A DNA stretch of 64,000 nucleotides. It comes from Desulfosediminicola flagellatus. GTDB taxonomy: Bacteria; Desulfobacterota; Desulfobulbia; Desulfobulbales; Desulfocapsaceae. Below are positions 37,233 through 46,405 of this stretch, piece by piece. The notes beneath the pieces were generated by a model, which saw only the letters and a program-made list of their open reading frames with translations, ran no database searches and was not told where the DNA came from. Each line of letters opens with the position of its first letter. Within the stretch, counting starts at the first letter, position 1. A program made the translations under genes and the position numbers. The stretch spans positions 636,001 to 700,000 of the forward strand of contig NZ_CP050698.1 in NCBI RefSeq assembly GCF_005116655.2. The letters run 5' to 3'.

Positions 37233-38753
37233 ATGTTAGAGAATATCCTGTCACTAATGATTTTTCTCCCCATTGTTGCCGGTTTTGGGGTGCTCCTTCT
37301 ACCGATTAAGGAGGGGATGGCCAGACTTATCGGCTTTCTGGCATCAGCATTGGTTTTCCTGCTGGGCTTGAAGATTTTCTTCAATTTCTCCGGAACCGGT
37401 GGCTTGGAGTTTGTGCAAAAAGTACCGTGGTTTGAGTCTGTTGGTATCAGCTATCATCTCGGTGTAGACGGCATTTCACTTCTTGTATTGCTGGCTGGTT
37501 CATGTCTGTTTCCTATGGTGTATATGCTTCTTACCACCAAGAGCAAAGGGTTCTACGCGAACTTACTTATCGCTCAGGGTGCCATGCTGGGAGCTGTTGC
37601 AGCAGCGGATATGATCCTGTTTTATATGTTCTGGGAAGTTATGCTCTTACCGATCTTCTTTATGATCGGCCTCTACGGTGGACCAAACAGACTGTCTGCA
37701 ACATTAAAGATTACTCTCTACACTATTGCCGGTTCGCTCTTTATGCTGGCGGCAATAATATATGTAGGTGTGGCGTATCATGCTCAGACAGGCATCTGGA
37801 GTTTTGAGATTGCAGAAGTGACCAAGATGAGTCTTACAGGTGGTGCAGCTACTGCAGCATTTGTATTCTTCATGCTGGCCTTTGCGATAAAAATTCCTCT
37901 GTTTCCATTCCATACCTGGCTGCCTGATGCCTACACAGAAGCTCCTACAGCGGCGACCTTTATGTTATCCGCTGTTATGGCCAAAATAGGCGTCTATGCT
38001 GTAATCAGGTTTGTACTGCCGGTTTTTGGTGAGGATCTGGGACGTTACGCAATCATTCTCGCTTATTCAGGTGTTATCGGGATGATGTACTGTGGAATCG
38101 CAGCGATTGCCCAGAAAGATTTCAAGCGCATGCTGGCATTTTCTTCAGCTTCGCATATGGGAATTATTGCAGTTGGCGTCTTCTGTATGAATGTTCAGGC
38201 ACTGACCGGAACTCTCTATCAGATCGTCGCTCACGCAACCAGCACAGGCGTACTGTTTCTCCTGCTCGGTCTTATCGAAGAACGTATGGAGACGAGAAAG
38301 ATCGCAGATCTTGGTGGTATTGCCTATAAGGCACCAATATTTGCAGTGTTCTTTGCTATCGCTATGCTCGCTTCTGTAGGTCTGCCTGGAACAAGCGGGT
38401 TTATCGGTGAATTCCTGATTATCCTCGGCGCGGTGAAGTTTAACGTAGTAATAGGCGTCCTTGCAGGAACGACTCTGATAATCGGTGTCTGCTATATGCT
38501 CTGGATGTTTCAGCGCGTATTCTTTGAGAAGAATAACGATCGCACCGATGGTTTCAAAGATCTGACAGGTCTTGAAACTGTGACCATTCTGCCGGTAATT
38601 GTGCTGATTATTGTTATGGGAATTTATCCGCAGCCATTTCTGGCTAAAGTGACTCCTGCGGCGCAGAAGCAGATCGCATCTATCAATACTGTACAGCAGG
38701 CACTGGTAGATACAAACGTTCCGGTTTTGGAACAAATACAGGAAAAGAATTGA
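37233..38753 (+). CDS. nuoM: NADH-quinone oxidoreductase subunit M
   Basis: Antiporter-like proton-pumping subunit of complex I, 506 aa with about 14 TM segments. Visible motifs: LGVDGISLLVLLAGS, ILFYMFWEVMLLPIFFMIG with the conserved Glu in the fifth helix, FPFHTWLPDAYTEAPTAATF, and KDFKRMLAFSSASHMGIIAV with the Lys residues of the pathway. It begins 10 bases after nuoL with AAAGGTGG upstream. Length agrees with the E. coli protein (509). Confidence 0.96.
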   Translation: MLENILSLMIFLPIVAGFGVLLLPIKEGMARLIGFLASALVFLLGLKIFFNFSGTGGLEFVQKVPWFESVGISYHLGVDGISLLVLLAGSCLFPMVYMLLTTKSKGFYANLLIAQGAMLGAVAAADMILFYMFWEVMLLPIFFMIGLYGGPNRLSATLKITLYTIAGSLFMLAAIIYVGVAYHAQTGIWSFEIAEVTKMSLTGGAATAAFVFFMLAFAIKIPLFPFHTWLPDAYTEAPTAATFMLSAVMAKIGVYAVIRFVLPVFGEDLGRYAIILAYSGVIGMMYCGIAAIAQKDFKRMLAFSSASHMGIIAVGVFCMNVQALTGTLYQIVAHATSTGVLFLLLGLIEERMETRKIADLGGIAYKAPIFAVFFAIAMLASVGLPGTSGFIGEFLIILGAVKFNVVIGVLAGTTLIIGVCYMLWMFQRVFFEKNNDRTDGFKDLTGLETVTILPVIVLIIVMGIYPQPFLAKVTPAAQKQIASINTVQQALVDTNVPVLEQIQEKN

Positions 38754-38769
38754 GGCCGGGTGACTGACT

Positions 38770-40182
38770 ATGCTGGATTTTATCATAATACTTCCGTTAC
38801 TTGTGGTTGGTGCAGGGGCAATCACGCTCATGCTGTTGGCTTCGATGGAGAGCCTGAATGAAGGGAATACTGCTCTGGTCGCCATGGGTATATTCGCGTT
38901 TGCCTTCGCTGTACAACTGATGATGAGCGTTACCGGCAGTGTGACTCCTTATGGCACTGTCTTTAATGGGATGCTGGTAGCCAACACATTTACCAAGGCT
39001 GCCGGTCTGATTATTCTTGCATGCGGATTTGTCAGCTGCATGATCGCTCAGACATATTTCTCCCAGAACAAACTGAAGACTCCGGAGTTCTACAGTCTGG
39101 TCATGTTTGCTGCATGCGGAATGTTGCTGCTGACAATGTCTGCTGAACTTATAACGCTCTTTATTGCTCTTGAGATCATGTCGCTGGCAATTTATGTTCT
39201 GGTCGGCTATGACCGCTCAAGCATAAAGCGTTCTGAAGCAGTTTTGAAATATCTCATGCTGGGTGCGTTTGCAGGTTCATTCTTTACGATGGGTGCCGCA
39301 CTTATCTACGGCGCTGTTGAGTCAACACGCTTTGTGGCTATTTCAGAGTACCTCTCAACCACAAACTTTTTGAATAGCCCCGCTATGGCAGCTGGTGCTT
39401 TCCTGGTGATTGTTGCCTTCCTGTTCAAGGTTGCAGCATTCCCATTTCACGCCTGGGTTGTCGATGTATATGACGGCGCTCCATTACCGGTCACTGCCTT
39501 TATGGCAACTGCTGTTAAAACAGCAATATTTGCAGTTTTTGCTAATTTTCTGGTGCTTGATGGTGGTCTCAAAGAGGTGTGGATAGACTATCTGTTCTAC
39601 ATTGCAGTGTTTACAATGTTTGCCGGTAACCTGATCGCCATAGGCCAGAACACCTTGAAACGCATGCTGGCAGCATCGGGTATCGTTCATTCCGGTTATC
39701 TGATTATCGCCCTGGTTGCAGTCGGAACCGAAGATTTCACCGGCGGCGTTATCATGTTCTACCTGGCTGCATATTCAATCTCAACACTTGGTGTGTTTGC
39801 TGCGATAACATATCTTTGCGGCAAGGATGAGAAACGAGTCAGCTTTGATGATTTCAAAGGTCTGGCAAAGGTTCGACCATACTCAGCCGCGGCTATTACG
39901 ATTTTCATGCTGTCAATGGCAGGAATTCCGCCGACGGCAGGTTTTATGGGTAAGTTTTATATTATCGCTGATGCGATCAGAGCCGGGCATATGGCACTCG
40001 CAGTGCTGGGTATTGTCTCAAGTGTCCTGTCAATGTGGTATTACCTGAGACTGGTTGTACTGATGTATTTCAAAGAGCCTGAAAATACATTTGAGTCAGA
40101 AGGAATGTCACTGGCACCTGTAGGTACAGTAATTCTTGCCTTCTGTGTGTTTGCGATCGGTTTTTACCCGGTCCTGTTGTAG
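38770..40182 (+). CDS. nuoN: NADH-quinone oxidoreductase subunit N
   Basis: Third antiporter-like subunit of complex I, 470 aa with about 14 TM segments. ELITLFIALEIMSLAIYVLVG has the conserved Glu, FPFHAWVVDVYDGAPLPVTA the broken-helix motif, and LKRMLAASGIVHSGYLIIAL the Lys segment. LSMAGIPPTAGFMGKFYII is the usual late loop. It is the last recognised nuo gene; the CBS-domain gene follows after 125 bases with no terminator seen between. Confidence 0.95.
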   Translation: MLDFIIILPLLVVGAGAITLMLLASMESLNEGNTALVAMGIFAFAFAVQLMMSVTGSVTPYGTVFNGMLVANTFTKAAGLIILACGFVSCMIAQTYFSQNKLKTPEFYSLVMFAACGMLLLTMSAELITLFIALEIMSLAIYVLVGYDRSSIKRSEAVLKYLMLGAFAGSFFTMGAALIYGAVESTRFVAISEYLSTTNFLNSPAMAAGAFLVIVAFLFKVAAFPFHAWVVDVYDGAPLPVTAFMATAVKTAIFAVFANFLVLDGGLKEVWIDYLFYIAVFTMFAGNLIAIGQNTLKRMLAASGIVHSGYLIIALVAVGTEDFTGGVIMFYLAAYSISTLGVFAAITYLCGKDEKRVSFDDFKGLAKVRPYSAAAITIFMLSMAGIPPTAGFMGKFYIIADAIRAGHMALAVLGIVSSVLSMWYYLRLVVLMYFKEPENTFESEGMSLAPVGTVILAFCVFAIGFYPVLL

Positions 40183-40307
40183 GGATGGCAAAACAGTTCT
40201 GACACTTCCGGAGTGCGCTGAAGACTGCGAGAACAACGAGCTAATCATTATCCAGTTTTTAAACGCCGGGAACTCAATATAATGGTAATCAAAGGAGTGA
40301 ATTACAT

Positions 40308-40748
40308 ATGAAAGTAAAAGATATTCTGGCTTCAAAAGGTTCCAGAGTAATCACAACGCATGAAGATAGTATGATAGTTGATGTAATGGCTATCTTCTTT
40401 GCGAATAAGGTTGGTTCCTTGCTGGTTGTTGATAAAAACGACAAAATTCTCGGACTTGTTGCACCGTCTGATGTTCTCAAGGCTGTGCATCAAAAACTGG
40501 ATAAGGTTCCGGTGATGAAAGTCAAAGAGGTGATGGTTACTGACCTCATCGTTGCTACTCCTGAAGATGATATTGCGTATATTCAGAATATTATGACTGA
40601 AAATCGAGTACGTCATATTCCTGTTCTCGAAAGTGGCAAACTGGTTGGCCTTGTTTCGATCGGTGACGTTGTTAAAGCCCAGATGACCGAAAAGAACGTC
40701 GAAAATAAGTATCTTAAAGATTATATCGAAGGTAAATATCCAGCCTGA
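40308..40748 (+). CDS. CBS domain pair protein
   Basis: Protein of 146 aa consisting of two tandem CBS domains and little else: residues 1-60 (MKVKDILASKGSRVITTHED ... LLVVDKNDKILGLVAPSDVL) and about 75-130 (VMVTDLIVATPEDDIAYIQN ... HIPVLESGKLVGLVSIGDVV). Stand-alone CBS pairs bind adenosine nucleotides, sometimes S-adenosylmethionine or NADH, and act as energy sensors. AAAGGAG stands 9 bases before the ATG. It lies between nuoN and the strong terminator that follows, so it is plausibly co-transcribed with complex I and could sense adenylate or NADH state; that link is inference. Confidence 0.88.
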   Translation: MKVKDILASKGSRVITTHEDSMIVDVMAIFFANKVGSLLVVDKNDKILGLVAPSDVLKAVHQKLDKVPVMKVKEVMVTDLIVATPEDDIAYIQNIMTENRVRHIPVLESGKLVGLVSIGDVVKAQMTEKNVENKYLKDYIEGKYPA

Positions 40749-40766
40749 TTGACCCGTTCTACCAAA

Positions 40767-40823
40767 AGATCCTCTGCTGCACGCTTTTCCCTCCTTTGCT
40801 GTGCAGCGAGGATCTGATTTTTT
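40767..40823 (+). terminator. Strong intrinsic terminator closing nuo/CBS unit
   Basis: AGATCCTC-T-GCTGCAC pairs with GTGCAGCGAGGATCT (15 pairs, one bulged T), followed by GATTTTTTAG. It begins 18 bases after the CBS-domain stop. From 40824 to 41189 no further gene or motif is seen. Confidence 0.9.
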
Positions 40824-41189
40824 AGTAACTCTTTCTACCTTCCTTTCTCTGATAGTTCTTCTTCCCACAGAAACTCATAATTACCAGCCTCAAAAGTGAG
40901 CATTTACAATTCCGTTGTTTGAAATTTCCTGTGCTACGACGAGTTGACGACTCTATCTCGACCAATGCAGCAAACATCTCAGACCTTACTCCTTACCCGA
41001 AACTTTACCTGGTTGAGTTTGAGAGGGTATTTGAAAAGATAATCAGAAATGTGGGCTCAACATTTGACCGACAACAGTGGTCAATTTAAATTTCATGTCC
41101 TTTAAAAACAGATAGAGTATGATTACTGTCCAGTTTTACATGACTGAATTGAGAGCCTATTATTTCTTTAATTGAACACATATAAGGTG

Positions 41190-42248
41190 ATGCACTTGAA
41201 CTTTTTTAAAAAGAAGACACTGACTCGACTCGCACGCACCTGCGGTTGAGCTGCTAAAATCGGTCCGACGGACTTGTCGGACGCACTTGCAGGATTTTCT
41301 CAGCCTGATGACCCTAATTTGCTGGTTGGTATAGAGACATCAGACGATGCTGCGGTATATCGGGTGACTGATGATATCGCGATGATTAATACTGTCGACT
41401 TCATCACACCACCGGTTGATGACCCGTACTGGTTTGGTCAGATTTCTGCAGCAAACTCTATCTCAGATGTCTATTCTATGGGCGGCAAACCGCTTACTGC
41501 ACTCAATCTTGTTATGTTCCCCTCGAAACATCTCGATATGGGTGTGCTTCGTGACATCCTTCGCGGTGGACACGATAAGGTACATGAGGCTGGTGCAAGC
41601 CTAGTGGGTGGGCATTCGGTTGATGATAACGAGCCGAAATACGGTCTTTGCGTCAATGGAGTAGTTCATCCTGATCGAATTCTTACCAATGCTGGAGCTA
41701 AGCCTGGCGATGCGCTTATCTTGACTAAACCCCTCGGATCAGGAGTGTTGTTTAACGCCGTTCGTGCAGGTAAATATGAATTTAGCGCGCTCGAACGCGA
41801 GACTTTGCCAACAATTGCTTCACTCAATCGCACGGCAATGGAACAGGCGCTTAAATATGATATTCATGCCTGTACCGATGTGACCGGTTTTGGAATTCTC
41901 GGCCATTCACTCGAAATGGCTCTGGGCTCAAACACTAATATCTATATTGATTATAGATCATTGCCGTTTTATACCGGAGCACCCGAAATGTATAAGCGCG
42001 GTGAGACAACAGGGAGTAATAAGGCAAATAGGGCACTGGTCGCCAGAAACAGGCTGGCGATGTCTATCGAATTGCGCTCGTTTGAAGAAGAGTTGCTTTA
42101 TGACCCTCAGACATCAGGAGGTTTACTTTTGGCTTTGCCTGCAGAACAGGCCGGACTGCTGTTGAAGGATCTTCATGATAACGGTGTCGGAGTTGCCGCT
42201 CAGGTTGGAGAGGTAACTGATGAGCATGTTGGATTGACAGTAAGGTAA
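41190..42248 (+). CDS. selD: Selenophosphate synthase with selenocysteine in the active site
   Basis: Makes selenophosphate from selenide and ATP, the selenium donor for selenocysteine tRNA. An in-frame TGA at 41247-41249 sits at the active-site position: the frame reads RLARTCG-U-AAKIGPTDLSD, where other SelD proteins have Cys or Sec followed by AAK. A hairpin with SECIS features follows. The rest is a full SelD: VGIETSDDAAVYRVTDDIAM, TVDFITPPVDDPYWFGQISA, DVYSMGGKPLTALNL, DVTGFGILGHSLEMALG and LYDPQTSGGLLLALP. Total about 352 aa, normal. The ATG at 41190 follows AAGGTG closely; a TTG two codons later (41196) has better spacing. Standard gene calling would cut it at the UGA. Confidence 0.93.
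41247..41282 (+). promoter_or_regulatory. Sec UGA codon and bacterial SECIS hairpin in selD
   Basis: UGA at 41247 is followed by a perfect 7-pair stem GTCCGAC (41263-41269) and GTCGGAC (41276-41282) with a six-base loop GGACTT. The loop begins 20 bases after the UGA and has G in its first two positions, as bacterial SECIS elements recognised by SelB do. The hairpin lies inside coding sequence, encoding GPTDLSD. Confidence 0.85.
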
Positions 42249-42255
42249 GTTGCTG

Positions 42256-42297
42256 ACAGACCCGGCAGGTATTTTACAGGTACACTGTTGGGTCTGT
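42256..42297 (+). terminator. Probable terminator after selD
   Basis: ACAGACCC and GGGTCTGT form an 8-pair stem with a 26-base loop, followed by AGCTTTTGT. It begins 8 bases after the selD stop. The large loop lowers confidence. Confidence 0.5.
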
Positions 42298-42354
42298 AGC
42301 TTTTGTCTCAGTAATATTCCTATCTCATTTTCACCCAAAACTCACTCAGCTTCT

Positions 42355-42753
42355 TTACTGAAATTGCCGTATCTTCATGTCTTCTTTAAGTATATGTTCG
42401 ATTAACCAATCCCTCATTACAGTAAGTAGTTCCGAATGGAGCAGTATGCCGCCAGACTCAATCTGGCGGATGAGTTCGAAAACTTTATAATCAAAATCCT
42501 TATGCAGTCGCCAATGCCGGGGCAGATCAGGGTAATTGATTTTTTTCATGAAGTTCTCTTCATAACTGAAATGATAGAGAGCGTATTGCTTCATTTCCTC
42601 CAGTGCCTCAACTTTCATTTCTGCAAATTCAGTTGGATTGCTCTCAAGAAGCATTTTATCGACTTTATTATAGAGAGCTATCCACTTCTGATGTTGCTTA
42701 TCGATAGTCTCATCACCTATTGAAAACGAAACTTCCCACTCTATTTGAGGCAT
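42355..42753 (-). CDS. Bacteriohemerythrin
   Basis: Single-domain hemerythrin of 132 aa, an oxygen-binding di-iron four-helix bundle. The seven ligands are visible in order: His in TIDKQHQKWIALYNKV, His and Glu in YALYHFSYEENFMKK, two His in LPRHWRLHKDF, and His and Asp in WLIEHILKEDMKI. In anaerobes such proteins are thought to sense, store or scavenge oxygen. A TTGGATGAGG-type region before the ATG gives only a weak ribosome site (GGAGCTGG). Monocistronic; neighbours selD and the TPR lipoprotein are unrelated. Confidence 0.93.
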   Translation of the reverse strand: MPQIEWEVSFSIGDETIDKQHQKWIALYNKVDKMLLESNPTEFAEMKVEALEEMKQYALYHFSYEENFMKKINYPDLPRHWRLHKDFDYKVFELIRQIESGGILLHSELLTVMRDWLIEHILKEDMKIRQFQ

Positions 42754-42893
42754 GTGTCCAGCTCCTGTTGGATGAGGTGGCTGTCAATGAGGCTTCTCGT
42801 GATGTTTTTCTCTCAACCTATATATCGAATCGTATCACATTAAATCCTAAATTCTCATAAAAATAGGTTGACGTCGGCGTTGAATAAATAAGA

Positions 42894-42924
42894 ATGCCAA
42901 ACCATTCAATGAAAGGTTTGGCAT
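42894..42924 (-). terminator. Terminator-like hairpin after the TPR lipoprotein gene
   Basis: ATGCCAAACC pairs perfectly with GGTTTGGCAT around an 11-base loop, 55 bases past the stop of the minus-strand TPR lipoprotein gene. T runs are short. Confidence 0.6.
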
Positions 42925-42979
42925 GTATTACTCGTGTTTGATTGGTAGGCGGTGGTTGTATCAGACGCAGATGTGGGTA

Positions 42980-43468
42980 TTATTTGGCATTCATCTGTTC
43001 TCGTGCTTTTTTCATCAGGACATCGTTTAAAATCAGTAAATTCTGATCATTGCCTGCAAGGCTTTTAGATTTGAGACATAGATGAACTGATTGTGCGTAC
43101 TGTTGCTGCTGAAATTTGATCTGGCCCATTGTGTACCAGTAATGTCCGTTTTTCGGTTCGATCCGAAGTGCTCGCTCCATGGTCATTTCCGCCTTTTGGG
43201 TATCACCTGAACCAAGAGACTTTTTAGCTGAATAATAAAGTGAGCCTGCAGGGCCGATTTTCGGGGTATAGATGGTAGTTGGAACAGTAACAGGTTGTTG
43301 AGGTTCAACTTGTGGCTGAGTCGCGGGCGGATATGAAGGATATGAAGGATATGTTGGCTGGGGCACAGGGCGTTTTACCCCGCAACCGCTGAGTATAACA
43401 AGGCTGAGGACAAGTATGGTGGATATACGGATAATTGGTAAAATCCCGGTGTGTTTTTGTAATTCCAT
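42980..43468 (-). CDS. TPR-containing lipoprotein
   Basis: Protein of 162 aa with a lipoprotein signal ending in LVILSGCG, so probably lipid-anchored in the envelope. A Pro/Gln-rich linker follows (VPQPTYPSYPSYPPATQPQ), then one to two TPR-like helical pairs: GSLYYSAKKSLGSGDTQKAE and HYWYTMGQIKFQQQQYAQSV. Its start lies 23 bases after the stop of the PBP1b gene, on the same strand, so it is probably co-transcribed. This recalls LpoB or CsiV-type partners that activate PBP1b, an inference from location only; the fold here (TPR) resembles LpoA more than LpoB. Confidence 0.8.
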   Translation of the reverse strand: MELQKHTGILPIIRISTILVLSLVILSGCGVKRPVPQPTYPSYPSYPPATQPQVEPQQPVTVPTTIYTPKIGPAGSLYYSAKKSLGSGDTQKAEMTMERALRIEPKNGHYWYTMGQIKFQQQQYAQSVHLCLKSKSLAGNDQNLLILNDVLMKKAREQMNAK

Positions 43469-43491
43469 GGCTGGCTCAGGTCTCGTTGAGT

Positions 43492-45792
43492 TTATCTGAA
43501 AATGGAGTTTATAGAGTCTAGGAGTTGTTTTGCTTTTTCTTCAATGTCTGGAATACGTATCCCCTGAATACCGGTAGATATAACCGGTTCCGTTCCGGAA
43601 ATAAAGGGAAGCAGTGTGCTGTTATGACTCAGGGCAGTTGTCGGACGAAGGGTCTCTGGATCAATTCTAGCCCATGTTATATTTGCCGGTTCAGGCTGCT
43701 CAAGTTGCTCGGTATCATGATCTATTTCACCCATAATCGCACCCCAGACTGTGAGGGCCCCTGTAGAACCAGATAGAGCAGTTGGGCTGTTATCATCATT
43801 ACCTAACCAGACTACACTGGTATGGTTTGTTGAGTAACCTGCAAACCAGCTGTCTCTGTAGTCGTTTGATGTTCCTGTTTTACCGGCATATGTGTTGTTT
43901 TTTGAAAATGGGTGCCTGCTGCCTGTGCCTTCAGACATTACTCGTTGCAGTGCATGGTGAAGCAGATACACATGCTCAGGGGAGAAACGCTGTTCAACTT
44001 CAAGGCCATATCTCGATAATAACTGGTTATCCGAATTCATGACACTGACAATTGAACGGAGAGGCTGATAAAATCCGCCTGAAGCGATAGTTTGGTACAT
44101 TTGGCCGACTTCCAGTGGAGTCATATCTACAGAGCCAAGCAGCAAAGACGGGTAGGGAGTTAATTGTTTTGCATAACCCAGGTGTCGCATGGTCGAAATG
44201 ATAGTATCCAGACCAATCTCCAGGCCTACTCTGACAGCAGCAAGGTTGAACGATTTCGTTAACGCTCTGTAAAGAGGAATAGTGCCATGTTCGACCTTGT
44301 CGTAGTTTTCAGGTTGCCACATCTTACCGTCATTCTCGAGCTGAATAGATGTATCCATTACCGGAGATGCAAGAGTATACCCACGCGTTAAGGCGGCGAG
44401 ATAGATAGCTGGTTTAATTAATGAGCCGATGGGTCTATGTGCATCCAGAGCCCTGTTAAATGAGCTCGTATGCGAATTCGTTCCACCTGAAATACCGAGA
44501 ACTTCACCATTTTCGCGACCCGTGACTACAACAGCTGCCTCAAGGTTTTTTTGTCCGGACTTAGCCTTAAGCACGGTGATTGACGATTCGAGTTGTTCTT
44601 CAATCTTCCACTGAACCTGCGGATCAAGAGTTGTTATGATTTTAAGACCGTTACTTCGAAGATCATCTTCCCGGTATTCAGTTTTCAACTGTCTTCGAAC
44701 CAGATCCAGAAAGGCAGGAAATCTGTTAAATCCGTTTCTCTGTGTTGTGACATCTGTTAAAGGCGTTTTGGTATTTACCGCATATTCAGCAGCATTAATG
44801 ATATCTTCTGCGAGCATCATGCGAAGTACAACGTGTCTCCTTTGCAGGCAGTTCTCAGGATTTCTTCTGGGATCGTAATAGCTGGGGCCTTTTACCATGC
44901 CTACCAGAGTTGCAATTTGGGCAGGGGAGAGGTCAGCTACATTCCTGCGAAAGAAGAACTGGCTGGCAAGTCCGAAGCCGTGAACAGCCCTGCCGCCATC
45001 CTGGCCGAGGAATACTTCATTAATATACGCAGTAAGAATTTCCTCTTTTGAGTAATTATACTCAAGAAGAAGTGCCATGATTGCTTCCTGTATTTTTCTT
45101 GAGAGGGTCCGGTCTCTGGTAAGGAAGAAGTTTTTTACAAGTTGCTGAGTCAGTGTTGATCCACCTTGTACAAATCGGCCTGATTTTAGATTGGCAAGCA
45201 TCGCGCGGATGATTCCGGTAGGTGAGACACCATAATGAGAGTAGAAATGTTTATCTTCTACTGCCATGAGACTGCGCGTGAGCAGTTCAGGAATTTCAGC
45301 AGGCTGTAAGACAAGACGGTCTTCGTGTTCAAGAGGATGAAAGCTGCCGATACGCGAAGGGGCAAGCCGTGTAAACGGAACATCTTCACCTGTTGAAGCT
45401 GAAATAATGCGGCTGATTTTCCCTCTTCTGAAGCTTATAATGAGCTTGGCAGGCTGTTCAGGACCTGAAGGAAAGGTGAATCCACGAGTTTTTAGATGTA
45501 ATTCTTCACCTCTTCGAAAATAACCTCCTGTCGCCTGAATTGGATTTTCTTCTCTGAATCCTGCAAGTTGCAGTTCTTTCTCAAGGAGTTTAGGTGTGAG
45601 TTGCAGGCCTGTGTACAATTCAAGAGGACGTGCATATACAACCGCAGGCAATGACCAGCGCTGGCCATTGAATTTGGCCTGAATTTCCTGGTTGAGCCGG
45701 GTTACGAGGTTGTAGCCATATATTCCGCCGCCGAAGAGACCGACGAGGAGTGTGAGTAAAACGAACTTTTTTATAATCGAATTTTTTTTCAT
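43492..45792 (-). CDS. mrcB: Penicillin-binding protein 1b type bifunctional transglycosylase/transpeptidase
   Basis: Class A PBP of 766 aa polymerising and cross-linking peptidoglycan in the periplasm. Residues 8-28 are the membrane anchor (FVLLTLLVGLFGGGIYGYNL). A UB2H-like region typical of PBP1b (VYARPLELYTGLQLTPKLLE) precedes the GT51 domain with EDKHFYSHYGVSPTGIIRA (catalytic Glu) and GGSTLTQQLVKNFFLTRDRT. The transpeptidase domain has the serine motif RPIGSLIKPAIYL, the SxN-type motif SFN in TKSFNLAAVRVG and the KTGTSNDYRDSWFAGY box. Full length. A TPR lipoprotein gene follows in the same unit. Confidence 0.95.
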   Translation of the reverse strand: MKKNSIIKKFVLLTLLVGLFGGGIYGYNLVTRLNQEIQAKFNGQRWSLPAVVYARPLELYTGLQLTPKLLEKELQLAGFREENPIQATGGYFRRGEELHLKTRGFTFPSGPEQPAKLIISFRRGKISRIISASTGEDVPFTRLAPSRIGSFHPLEHEDRLVLQPAEIPELLTRSLMAVEDKHFYSHYGVSPTGIIRAMLANLKSGRFVQGGSTLTQQLVKNFFLTRDRTLSRKIQEAIMALLLEYNYSKEEILTAYINEVFLGQDGGRAVHGFGLASQFFFRRNVADLSPAQIATLVGMVKGPSYYDPRRNPENCLQRRHVVLRMMLAEDIINAAEYAVNTKTPLTDVTTQRNGFNRFPAFLDLVRRQLKTEYREDDLRSNGLKIITTLDPQVQWKIEEQLESSITVLKAKSGQKNLEAAVVVTGRENGEVLGISGGTNSHTSSFNRALDAHRPIGSLIKPAIYLAALTRGYTLASPVMDTSIQLENDGKMWQPENYDKVEHGTIPLYRALTKSFNLAAVRVGLEIGLDTIISTMRHLGYAKQLTPYPSLLLGSVDMTPLEVGQMYQTIASGGFYQPLRSIVSVMNSDNQLLSRYGLEVEQRFSPEHVYLLHHALQRVMSEGTGSRHPFSKNNTYAGKTGTSNDYRDSWFAGYSTNHTSVVWLGNDDNSPTALSGSTGALTVWGAIMGEIDHDTEQLEQPEPANITWARIDPETLRPTTALSHNSTLLPFISGTEPVISTGIQGIRIPDIEEKAKQLLDSINSIFR

Positions 45793-45981
45793 AAGTCAAA
45801 ACGGTAAATGTATTTAATTACCACCGAAACTCAGCCTCTGAAAAAGAGGTGTAAGGAATGAGGGTGTCCTGGAATAGGGGTTTTGGCCAAAATCGAGACA
45901 TTTTTAAAAAATAAACACAGCCATATTTATGATATTGCAGGAAATATTGTTTCAAAATTCCAAAGAGTTTGGGCAAGAGAG

Positions 45982-46361
45982 TATTTTCGGACAGCCTCCT
46001 GGCACCTCAGTATATTTGTTGAGGATTAGTGGTAATCAGTTAAATGTATAATGCATGGCCTAGTAAGTGAAAATTTGATAGCCATAAAACGCTGTTATAA
46101 TACTCTGAAGATAAAGGTTATGCCTGAAAAAGTTACACACATTATTTCATCCATAAAAGTGATTTTTCAACAACAGATAGTTGCAATAAGGCCATATTAA
46201 TGAGTGAATCAGGTATAGTAGCCTCGAAAAGGGCAATCCACCGACATGTTGGGTTTGGATGACATTTACAGAGCAAAAGGTATAATGATTTCATATGTAA
46301 TGATTAAGGTACTCTTCAAACCAGGATTTAAAACAGTCTTCTGGGAGGCTGTCCGAGAATA
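45982..46361. repeat. Inverted repeat pair spanning 380 bp before pgl
   Basis: TATTTTCGGACAGCCTCC (45982-45999) and GGAGGCTGTCCGAGAATA (46344-46361) match in 17 of 18 positions as inverted repeats. The interior has no gene. The GGAGGCTGTCCGA end resembles the start of dispersed repeat family 2 (AGGAGCCTGTCGG), and a CACAGCCATAT block lies just to the left (45906-45937). It fills most of the 45793-46405 gap. Confidence 0.5.
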
Positions 46362-46405
46362 GACATATCTTTTCAAATCGACGAACTCTGATGCAGAGGT
46401 GAATA

